This document shows, in pieces, positions 12,017-22,199 of a stretch of DNA of 64,000 nucleotides. The notes under the pieces were generated by a model. It did not search any database and was not told where the DNA came from. It worked only from the letters and a program-made list of their open reading frames with translations. Positions within the stretch are counted from its first letter, which is position 1; the number at the start of each line of letters is the position of its first letter. The DNA is taken from the NCBI GenBank assembly GCA_030549495.1, contig JAUIRK010000567.1:536501-600500 (forward strand), given 5' to 3'. Both the position numbers and the translations under genes were made by a program. The DNA comes from Nectonema munidae. Its lineage: Eukaryota > Nematomorpha > Nectonematoida > Nectonematidae.

Positions 12017-15000
12017 TCTCATAACCTGTACGGTTGAACGCGGGTAGACAACTTGCGTTTTATCTCCAACCCGTATATTACGATGATTCTTCTCCAACCT
12101 GTATTCTACGATGATTCATCTCCAAACTATATACTACAATGATTCATCTCTAACCTGTATACTACGATGATTCATCTCTAACCTGTATACTACGATGATT
12201 CATCTTCAACCTGTATACTACGATGGTTTCTATTCCATGTACAAATAACTAGGGAGACAATGTTCAACTTTCTGTTCACATTCTGCTAGATGTAAGATTT
12301 GATATACCTCATTCGGGGAGACGATGCTACATAAGTTATTACCTATATACATTATACCTGTATACTACGATGGTTCATCTCCAACCTGTATACCGCGATA
12401 ATTCATATCAAAGAATCGAAAAATATTTTTTAAAAAATAAAAAAATATCAAACTTTCTGTTCATATTTTGCTACCTCATACGATGTTACAAAAGTTATTA
12501 CCTATACTTTGCACTTTGCACGATTTTAAATATTATATTTGTCAAATAATCAAAATAAAATTCTGTGATCAAAGAATCGAAAAATATTCTTTAAAAAATC
12601 AAAAAATATCAAACTTTCTGTTCATATTTTGCTACCTCATAGCTTCAATACTTATTGAGAAAAATTGATTAAAACACATATTTTGATCTATTTATCTTCT
12701 CTTTAGAAATTTATATGCAGTAAACAATAATAAAAAAAATATTTATCCAAAACATATTTTTTTCGAATCAAAGTGTAAATCAAACCCGCACTTAAATTTT
12801 GGATGATTATTCAAAAGAAGTAAAAAACTAATGTTAATTTATAAAAAACCAAAAACTAAAATGATTTTATAAAAATCTAAAAATAAATAGTGGACTACGA
12901 TTATCCAACAAAACTTGTACATTCGATCTTCATTTTTAACTTCAAAAATAATTTTAAATTTATTAGAAAAACATTATACTGACCAATAAAAAAAACGAAG
13001 GTTAATTTATAAAAAAAATGGAAAAACTAATACTATTTTATAAAAATCTACAAATAAATTTAGATTCTGAGAGTAGAGTCGCTTTATAATTGTGCTGGAA
13101 ATTGTCACATAATATAGGTAAAAATTTGTCCTAATGAAAGGAGCTTTAGTTTAAAATGCATCCCTTATCTGCTAATTAATGGTATGAAGCCCATGGAAAA
13201 TAAAAACAGTAAAAGGTATTTCTTAAGTACTTGTGATATAAGTAATGTATTCTGAAAGCCCATAAAAAATGCTTTTAAATTTATTAGAAAAACATTATAC
13301 TGACCAATAAAAAAAACGAAGGTTAATTTATAAAAAAAATGGAAAAACTAATACTATTTTATAAAAATCTACAAATAAATTTAGATTCTGAGAGTAGAGT
13401 CGCTTTATAATTGTGCTGGAAATTGTCACATAATATAGGTAAAAATTTGTCCTAATGAAAGGAGCTTTAGTTTAAAATGCATCCCTTATCTGCTAATTAA
13501 TGGTATGAAGCCCATGGAAAATAAAAACAGTAAAATGGTATTTCTTAAGTACTTATGATATAAGTAATGTATTCTGAAAGCCCATAAAAAATGCTTTAAT
13601 TTGGTATATCGCATGATGCATTTTGTTGAGAAATGTGAAAGTTATAAGCGTTTTAATATTTGACTAAGATTTAAGCTAGGAACACTACAAATAAACTTAG
13701 CGTACACTAGCCCGATAAAATAAACCACACACGCGTGCTAAAGATGTGGTGAAGCGTATGCGAGATAAGAATTCACTGCGCTCACAAACGCGTAATGCAA
13801 CATGTGTTCATCTTTCTTCGCATAGTTATGCTCTAAAATCAATCAATAATGTGATTTATTATTCGCACACTGTCGGTATAAATATAACGAATGCCCTTCG
13901 TTAAAAATTAGAAAGGTTGTATCTAAACTAAATAAAAGTAGACTACGATTATCAAACAAAATTCGTACATTCAATCGACATTAATAAACCACACACGCGT
14001 GCTAAAGATGTGGTGAAGCGTATGCGAGATAAGAATTCACTGCGCTCACAAACGCGTAATGCAACATGTGTTCATCTTTCTTCGCATAGTTATGCTCTAA
14101 AATCAATCAATAATGTGATTTATTCCTCGCACACTGTCGGTATAAATATAACGAATGCCCTTCGTTAAAAATTAGAAAGGTTGTATCTAAACTAAATAAA
14201 AGTAGACTACGATTATCAAACAAAACTCGTACATTTAATCAACATTTTTCACTTGAAAAATAATTTAAAATTTATTAGAAAAATATTATACTGACCTATA
14301 CTACTGACCCATAAAAAGTAAAAAATAAATATTAATTTTCGACAGTTTTATTTAACAATGACATTTTAAAATGTTAAAAACCATATTCTGCCTTTGTGAA
14401 TATAAAATTTTGAAGAAATAATATATAAACTCATCACGTTAATTATTGGTATTTTTTGAAACTAGATAAAAGTTGACTGACCTCACATAAAAGCGGATTT
14501 TGGAAAAATAAAAATATATTTATTTGTAAAACCTAGCCTATTTTACCCACAAAGAGTATAGCTTCAAATCTTGTACATTCGATCAACATTTTTCACTTTA
14601 AAAATAATTTTAAATTTATTAGAAAAACATTATACTGACCTGTACTACTGACCCATAAAAAGTAAAAAATATATATTAATTTTCGACAGTTTTCTTCAAC
14701 TATGAAATTTTAAAATGTAAAAAATCATATTTTACCTTTGTGAATATAAAATATTGAAAAAATATTATATAAATTAAGAACGTTAATTATTATTGGTATT
14801 TTTTGAAACTAGATAAAACTTGACTGACCTCACATAAAAGCAGATTTTGGAAAAATGAAAATATATTTATTTGTATAACCTAGCCTATGTTAACCACAAA
14901 GAGTATACCTTTCCAATGATATCATTTTCATTCAATTTTTTTTAAAAATCTTCACATTATGCGTAAACAAAAAGGTGGTCCGTAATTTTTTCAAAAATTT

Positions 15001-15408
15001 AGACAAAATTTTTCGAAGTAAAGTCCATTTATTAAAATTTGTTAAAACTTTTGCAAAAATAAATTATTCTAGAGTATGTAGCAAACGATAAGCTTTCTAA
15101 TGATATATATATCATGAAAAAGAAATATTGAAAAACAGTTGAATTCTTTCTTCAAATCAAACAAGTAAAAATTTTCAAAAAGTAGTATTGGTAGTATTAG
15201 TATTATTCTTATTATATATTACATAAACATTTCAACCAATCATATAGTTTTTATGAAATAAAACTGCAATTTCAAAGTTAAATTTTTTGAACTTTTAGGT
15301 AGAATTTTTGAAATGTGGCTTTCAATATGTATGTAAAATATTTTTTGAAAATTTTTATTTTAAGTATATTTTTTAAGCATTTTACGATTTACACATTTAA
15401 ATATATAA
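12017..15408 (+). mobile_element. Helitron-like element, copy A (simple 5' end)
   Basis: Starts TCTCATAACCTGTACGGTTG, then GGGTAGACAACTTGCG and a 28-bp minisatellite (12063-12230), then a body that closely matches 16807-19134. It ends at CACATTTAAATATATAA, exactly where copy B begins, so its 3' terminus (GGCTGGCAAG...CTGA) is missing. Unlike the other two copies it has a single, non-palindromic 5' arm. Two internal segments are tandemly doubled here: about 320 bp (12957-13276 repeated to about 13596) and about 260 bp (13722-13982 repeated to about 14240). No open frame over 70 residues occurs, so it is non-autonomous. Confidence 0.7.
12063..12230 (+). repeat. 28-bp minisatellite in the 5' arm of copy A
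   Basis: About six tandem 28-bp units of the form TCTCCAACCTGTATACTACG plus ATGATTCA, each with one to four changes. The same array occurs in the arms of the other copies (15450-15595, 37780-38060 and their mirror images). Confidence 0.9.
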
Positions 15409-16720
15409 TCTCATAACCTGTACGGTTGAACGCGGGTAGACAACTTGCGTGTTATCTCCAACCCGTATATTATGATGATTCTTCTCCAACCTGTATTCTA
15501 CGATGATTCATCTCCAAACTATATACTACAATGATTCATCTCCAACCTTATACTACGATGATTCATCTCCAACCTGTTTACTACGATGGTTTCTATTCCA
15601 TGTACAAATAACTAGGGAGACAATGTTCAACTTTCTGTTCACATTCTGCTAGATGTAAGATTTGATATACCTCATTCGGGGAGACGATGCTACATAAGTT
15701 ATTACCTATATACATTTGTATACTACGTTGGTTCATCTCCAACCTTTATACCGCGATAATTCATCTCCAACCTATATAATATATTTTATCAAATAATCAA
15801 AATAAAATTCTGTAATCAAAGAATCGAAAAATATTCTTTAAAAAATCAAAAAATATCAAACTTTCTGTTCATATTTTGCTACCTCATACGATGTTACAAA
15901 AGTTATTACCTATACTTTGCAATTTGCACGATTTTAAATATTATATTTGTCGAATAATCAAAGAATCGAAAAATGTTCAAATCAAAAAATGTTTATTCTT
16001 TTTAAATATATCGTTGGCTCCCCTTACTTTTAGTTTCGTATGTGCATAATTTGATAAAAAATTAATTATTAAAGACTAGGTTTATCTTTCAATTTTAAAA
16101 GTAAGGGGAGCCAACGATATATTTAAAAAGAATAAATATTTTTTGATTTGAACATTTTTCGATTCTTTGATTATTCGACAAATATAATATTTAAAATCGT
16201 GCAAATTGCAAAGTATAGGTAATAACTTTTGTAACATCGTATGAGGTAGCAAAATATGAACAGAAAGTTTGATATTTTTTTGATTTTTTAAAGAATATTT
16301 TTCGATTCTTTGATTACAGAATTTTATTTTGATTATTTGATAAAATATATTATATAGGTTGGAGATGAATTATCGCGGTATACAGGTTGGAGATGAACCA
16401 ACGTAGTATACAAATGTATATAGGTAATAACTTATGTAGCATCGTCTCCCCGAATGAGGTATATCAAATCTTACATCTAGCAGAATGTGAACAGAAAGTT
16501 GAACATTGTCTCCCTAGTTATTTGTACATGGAATAGAAACCATCGTAGTAAACAGGTTGGAGATGAATCATCGTAGTATAAGGTTGGAGATGAATCATTG
16601 TAGTATATAGTTTGGAGATGAATCATCGTAGAATACAGGTTGGAGAAGAATCATCATAATATACGGGTTGGAGATAACACGCAAGTTGTCTACCCGCGTT
16701 CAACCGTACAGGTTATGAGA
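15409..16720. repeat. 1.3-kb palindrome forming the 5' end of copy B
   Basis: 15409-16032 and 16096-16720 are near-perfect inverted repeats separated by a unique loop of about 63 bases (16033-16095). Variants absent from copy A (for example CCAACCTTATACTACG and CCTGTTTACTACG) are present in both arms. Confidence 0.92.
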
Positions 16721-19134
16721 ATATATCATTACATATTAGAGAAGAGTTTTCTAAACTCTTTATACTGAAAATTATTTCTTCAAATATATTACTGTTTTGT
16801 TTAAAATACCTATACTTTGCAATTTGCACGATTTTAAATATTATATTTGTCAAATAATTAAAATAAAATTCTGTGATCAAAGAATCGAAAAATATTCTTT
16901 AAAAAATCAAAAAATATCAAACTTTCTGTTCATATTTTGCTACCTCATAGCTTCAATACTTATTGAGAAAAATTGATTAAAACACATATTTTGATCTATT
17001 TATCTTCTCTTTAGAAATTTATATGCAGTAAACAATAATAAAAAAAATATTTATCCAAAACATATTTTTTTCGAATCAAAGTGTAAATCAAACCCGCACT
17101 TAAATTTTGGATGATTATTCAAAAGAAGTAAAAAACTAATGTTAATTTATAAAAAACCAAAAACTAAAATGATTTTATAAAAATCTAAAAATAAATAGTG
17201 GACTACGATTATCCAACAAAACTTGTACATTCGATCTACATTTTTAACTTCAAAAATAATTTTAAATTTATTAGAAAAACACTATACTGACCAATAAAAA
17301 AACGAAGGTTAATTTATAAAAAAATGGAAAAACTAATACTATTTTATAAAAATCTACAAATAAATTTAGATTCTGAGAGTAGAGTCGCTTTATAATTGTG
17401 CTGGAAATTGTCACATAATATAGGTAAAAATTTGTCCTAATGAAAGGAGCTTTAGTTTAAAATGCATCCCTTATCTGCTAATTAATGGTATGAAGCCCAT
17501 GGAAAATAAAAACAGTAAAAGGTATTTCTTAAGTACTTGTGATATAAGTAATGTATTCTGAAATCCCATAAAAAATGCTTTAATTTGGTATATCGCATGA
17601 TGCATTTTGTTGAGAAATGTGAAAGTTATAAGCGTTTTAATATTTGACTAAGATTTAAGCTAGGAACACTACAAATAAACTAAGCGTACACTAGCCCGAT
17701 AAAATAAACCACACACGCGTGCTAAAGATGTGGTAAAGCGTATGCGAGATAAGAATTTCCTGCGCTCACAAACGCGTAATGCAACATGTGTTCATCTTTC
17801 TTCGCATAGTTATGCTCTAAAATCAATCAATAATGTGATTTATTCCTCGCACACTGTCGGTATAAATATAACGAATGCCCTTCGTTAAAAATTAGAAAGG
17901 TTGTATCTAAACTAAATAAAAGTAGACTACGATTATCAAACAAAACTCGTACATTTAATCGACATTTTTCACTTGAAAAATAATTTAAAATTTATTAGAA
18001 AAATATTATACTGACCTATACTACTGACCCATTAAAAGTAAAAAATAAATATTAATTTTCGACAGTTTTATTTAACTATGACATTTTAAAATGTTAAAAA
18101 CCATATTCTGCCTTTGTGAATATAAAATTTTGAAGAAATAATATATAAACTCATCACGTTAATTATTGGTATTTTTTGAAACTAGATAAAAGTTGACTGA
18201 CCTCACATAAAAGCGGATTTTGGAAAAATAAAAATATATTTATTTGTAAAACCTAGCCTATTTTACCCACAAAGAGTATAGCTTCAAATCTTGTACATTC
18301 GATCAACATTTTTCACTTTAAAAATAATTTTAAATTTATTAGAAAAACTTTATACTGACCTGTACTACTGACCCATAAAAAGTAAAAAATATATATTAAT
18401 TTTCGACAGTTTTCTTCAAATATGAAATTTTAAAATGTAAAAAATCATATTTTACCTTTGTGAATATAAAATATTGAAAAAATATTATATAAATTAAGAA
18501 CGTTAATTATTATTGGTATTTTTGAAACTAGATAAAACTTGACTGACCTCACATAAAAGCAGATTTTGGAAAAATGAAAATATATTTATTTGTATAACCT
18601 AGCCTATGTTAACCACAAAGAGTATACCTTTCCAATGATATCATTTTCATTTAATTTTTTTTTAAAAAAGACACATTATGCTTAAACAAAAAGGTGGTCC
18701 GTAATTTTTTCAAAAATTTAGACAAAATTTTTCGAAGTAATGTCCATTTATTAAAATTTGTTAAAACTTTTGCAAAAATTAATTATTCTAGAGTATGTAG
18801 CAAACGATAAGCTTTCTAATGATATATATATCATGAAAAAGAAATATTGAAAAACAGTTGAATTCTTTCTTCAAATCAAACAAGTAAAAATTTTCAAAAA
18901 GTAGTATTGGTAGTATTAGTAGTATTATTATTATTATTATATATTACATAAACATTTCAACCAATCATATAGTTTTTATGAAATAAAACTGCAATTTCAA
19001 AGTTAAATTTTTTGAACTTTTAGGTAGAATTTTTGAAATGTGGCTTTCAATATGTATGTAAAATATTTTTTGAAAATTTTTATTTTAAGTATATTTTTTA
19101 AGCATTTTACGATTTACACATTTAAATATATAAT

Positions 19135-19242
19135 AAGGCTGGCAAGTTTTGCGTGTTGTCTCCCCGGAGGTCTTGCCAGACCTCTGATAAGGCAGGCAAG
19201 TTTTGCGTGTTGTCTCCCCGGAGGTCTTGCCAGACCTCTGAT
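19135..19242 (+). repeat. Doubled 54-bp 3' terminus with hairpins
   Basis: Two 54-bp units (19135-19188, 19189-19242) differ by a single base near the start (GGCTGGCAAG versus GGCAGGCAAG). Each contains TTGCGTGTTGTCTCCCCGGA and the hairpin GAGGTCT-TGCC-AGACCTC, then CTGA followed by T. A single unit is at 34960-35013 on the opposite strand. Confidence 0.9.
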
Positions 19243-19560
19243 ATATTAATCTTTGTGTTTTTTTAGTTTCATAAAAATCCCCCTAACCTATTTTAACCTT
19301 CGACTTTTCAGACATTATTTGGTATATTATATCTAAAAATAATCATTTGTTTTTTTTAATAAAAAACTTTATTTTTAAGAAAAAAATACCAATTTATATA
19401 TGTAATAAATTATTCCTTATTTCAAAAAGATCATTGAGATAACGAATTCATTACAAATTGGAAAAATAGAAACAATTAAAAAAAAAAGTTATGAGCAATA
19501 CTTCTAAGGTATAATAATAATCATTTAGGTCACGATTTTCAAAATCATTGACAATGCGCC
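19243..19560. other. AT-rich filler inside the outer element
   Basis: No gene or repeat recognised between the nested 3' end and the right inverted end of the outer element. Likewise 11760-12010 on the left side. Confidence 0.5.
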
Positions 19561-19728
19561 GTATTATGCGGTTAATCCATAAATCTCGCGATGTAATCAC
19601 TATACAATGAAAATACTCAACGATGAAAACACCTACGATGTATTGCATCACGATGAATTTACTATACGATGAATTTACCACGATGAAGTTTCCACGATGA
19701 AATTACCACGATGAAATTACCGGATACC

Positions 19729-20138
19729 ATTTTCAAGTGTGGTGAATTCAGTTGTGATCTTCATTTTTTTATGAAAATCAATCAATGAGAGCCCCATGTC
19801 AAAATAAAATTTTTTATCCTTATAAAAAGTTTCTTATACGTATATTCACCTTTTTAAGTATTTGTTGATATTCGAACACAGATTGCATTTTAGTCAAAGT
19901 ATATATAGTGTTCGAAATTTAATGCTGATGTTCATTTTTTATGAAAATCAATCAAATATGTCAAAAAATTTATTTATATATAACAGATCATGTCAAAATT
20001 AATTTTTTTATTGAAATAGTTGTATAAAGTTTTTTAGCATATATATACCATTTTCAAGTATGCCAAATTTGGTGGTAATGTTTATTTTTTTATGAAAATC
20101 AATCAAACTTTTCAAAAAAATAATTTAAATCTTTTAAT
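19729..20138 (+). repeat. Degenerate tandem array of a dispersed repeat
   Basis: Three degenerate units containing TTCATTTTTTATGAAAATCA and ATACCATTTTCAAGTATG-like words lie at about 19735-19800, 19890-19960 and 20040-20115. Inverted copies occur at 24650-24830 and 24960-25130, and a cut part at 11570-11656. No coding frame. Confidence 0.65.
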
Positions 20139-20282
20139 TAGGGTTTCTGTAATTACATCATCAATAAACCCTCCAAAAAAATTTTCCGAGAATTTTTTGT
20201 TTCCAGGGAAATTTTTTTCCTTTATTTATTTTTTGTTCTCAAACTTAAAAGTGGAAAATTAAACAATTTTATTAGAAAAAAA

Positions 20283-22176
20283 TCAATCTTTATTACTGCA
20301 ATACTTTTTCAAAAAGAATAAACAATTAATACTCTCCGATGATATTCGTGTTCTGATTTTTGTGAAAGAAAGTGTGGCCGACGAAAAAGCTCTTTCAGCC
20401 TCAACGGATGTTGGTGGCACTGTTTTTAAAGCTCTTTCCAATTTTATTATGGTAGTTGATTTCACCCCATTTGCTTCAAACTTCATAAGCTCTTGCTTCC
20501 AACTTTCTTGTCCTCTTTAAACTTTCTTTTCTGAACGATTCATTTTTCTATCAAGTGTCATTTCCAGCCTCTCTTCTAAAGACAAAGTGTCTTCACATTC
20601 ATCCAACAAAGAGCATTTTACTTCCTCTGTCTCCAAGTTTTCAGAGAATTTACTTTTAACTATTTTGTCACTTAGTCTATATATATATGATATTTTTGTC
20701 TGGCAGAGAGATAATTTCGTCTTCTTGCGCCCCGTAATTTCCTCCCTGGTTCAAATATTCAAACATTCCAACTAAATTGACATTTTTCCTTTTCAAAATT
20801 CGATCAGTTAACTTTTCTTTGATAGCTAATGAAAAACTGGAAGGTTCTTTATCCAGCTCAATGTTGATAAAATCGAATAATGCTTCAGCAGTGAGCAAGG
20901 TGGCTTTTCTATTACAAAGTTTTTCTCAACCTATTTTGAGAGGCTGAAGGGAACAAACAATGTTTTTGATTTGTGTCATTTCAATCTCTGTGAAAGTATT
21001 GAAAATTTTCAAGTCAATCAAAGCCTTTGCAATCGGAGATTTCAATTCAAGAAATCTTTCCAAGCTGTTCCATCTAGTTTTAGAGTCTAAAATGACTGAT
21101 TTCAAACATGTGTCGCCGAACTAAGATTGAATATACTTTTTTAAAATATCATTCTTCAAAGGTGACTTCCTGAATATTATCACAATTTTTCTAACTTTTT
21201 TTTATCAATTCACCCACATTATCATTAATATCTAAAGACTTCAAGCTGTTCTTCGAGGTGCTCTCAATTTCTTCATCAGAAAACTCATCTATTTCCTCAT
21301 TTGGACTTGATGATTTTTTATAAAGAACATCGCAAACAGCAATATGAATCCCATGCGCATAACACTGATGGTGCTCACAATCCAGAAGCTTTCCTAGTTT
21401 TATCAAGACACTTGCACCATCTGTTACAGATGCTACCACATTCTTTTTGACATCGATACCAAACTCTTCCAACTTTTCCGTCAAAACATGAAAAAAACAT
21501 CAAATATATAGCTTCTAATCATCTGCAGCATACCCAAACACATAAATTCGCCATCGTTGAAATGAACGTTTAGATATAAATATCGACTTCTATTAACCTA
21601 AGTAAATTCATGCAAGGATAAGCTACATTTTTGTCCAGTGAGAAGTTTTTTTTCAATACCTTTTTTAAATTTAAACTTAATCCATTTTTGTCCACTGAGA
21701 AGTTTTTTTTCAATACCTTTTTTAAATTTAAACTTAATCAAAGCATACTGTTTCATAATCAATTTCATGACATCATTCGGATTTTTCGGTATAAAATAAC
21801 CTTTATTTAACAATGCTTCTCTAATGAAGTTACTTTTAGCAATCGCATTTATTGAAAAGCCATCTAGAAATGCCAGTTTTGAAACGATTTCTTCCATTGA
21901 TTCTTTCTCTTTTTTGAAAATTGTTCGAATAGAGTAGTGCTTTTCAGTGTCATGCTTGTCGTTATCATCAGCATGGTCTTGCGTTCGTTTATTTGCTTGG
22001 TTAGGATTGGAAAGAGTGAGTTTCAAAATATTATGTTTAGATTCTAAATGTTTAATCAAAGCACTTGTTGACCTACCCTTACATTTTAGAATACACTTGC
22101 ATTTTAGACATTCTGCACTCTCTTCACTTGAATTTTTAATAAAATAGTTCCAAGCGTAAAACGCCCCCCCCTTCAC
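20283..22176 (-). pseudogene. hAT transposase with N-terminal BED zinc finger, broken
   Basis: Reads from ATG at 22176. The first 192 residues contain a BED finger (AWNYF near the start, then ECLKCKC, then SALIKHLESKH). Later pieces give VASVTDGASVLIKLGKLL (second catalytic D region) and CYAHGIHIAVCDVLY (the C-x-x-H motif following it), both at 21191-21484. SKTRWNSLERFLEL follows at about 21050-21095, then TAEALFDFINIELDKEP (20677-20898) and the C-terminal dimerisation motif PPTSVEAERAFSSATL with RTRISSESIN (20283-20486). It would bind the element ends and catalyse cut-and-paste in the nucleus. Frame changes and stops lie between these blocks, so it is probably inactive. A 57-bp in-frame tandem duplication lies at 21625-21738. 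Confidence 0.85.
21625..21738 (-). repeat. 57-bp in-frame tandem duplication inside the transposase frame
   Basis: Units 21625-21681 and 21682-21738 differ at two or three bases. They encode the repeated peptide KFKFKKGIEKKLL(S/T)GQK. Because 57 is divisible by three, the frame continues through both units. Confidence 0.9.
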
Positions 22177-22199
22177 TAAAAAATTAATTGTAAAAAAAT

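Larger units (their letters stand above)
15409..19242 (+). mobile_element. Helitron-like/foldback element, copy B
   Basis: Full-length by comparison with 34960-39449. Order: 5' palindrome 15409-16720, an 86-bp junction piece (16721-16806, beginning ATATATCATTACATATTAGA), a body (16807-19134), then a doubled 54-bp 3' end (19135-19242). The 5' terminus is TC, preceded by A; the 3' terminus is CTGA, followed by T, just after the hairpin GAGGTCTTGCCAGACCTC. These are Helitron features (5' TC, 3' hairpin plus CTRR, insertion between A and T). The 5' and 3' ends share GGGTAGACAAC/GGGGAGACAAC in opposite orientation, like the subterminal inverted repeats of Helentrons. The palindrome resembles foldback elements. 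No protein is encoded. Confidence 0.7.
11657..19728. mobile_element. Outer element with inverted ends and 9-bp target repeat (MULE-like)
   Basis: The left end GGTTCACTGTAATTTCATCG (11657-11676) and right end, read on the minus strand, GGTATCCGGTAATTTCATCG (19728-19709) match at 16 of 20 bases. Similarity continues inward through repeated TTCATCGTGG words for roughly 70-100 bases. ATTTTCAAG flanks both sides (11648-11656, 19729-19737). Nine-base duplications and long inverted ends are typical of Mutator-like elements, but no transposase is present, so the superfamily is an inference. Most of its 8 kb consists of two nested Helitron-like copies (12017-15408, 15409-19242). Confidence 0.5.

Noticed and set aside
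12063-12230. Array of regular 28-bp repeats resembling a CRISPR array
   Set aside because: The units are directly adjacent without unique spacers, lie in a eukaryotic transposon, and no cas genes are present; it is a minisatellite.
16033-16095. Loop orientation flipped between copies B and C
   Set aside because: After orienting copy C by its body, the loop reads the same way in both; the apparent flip is only the opposite insertion orientation.
19040-19249. 69-residue frame with a repeated FACCLPGGLARPLI peptide
   Set aside because: The peptide repeat is only the translation of the doubled 54-bp element terminus.
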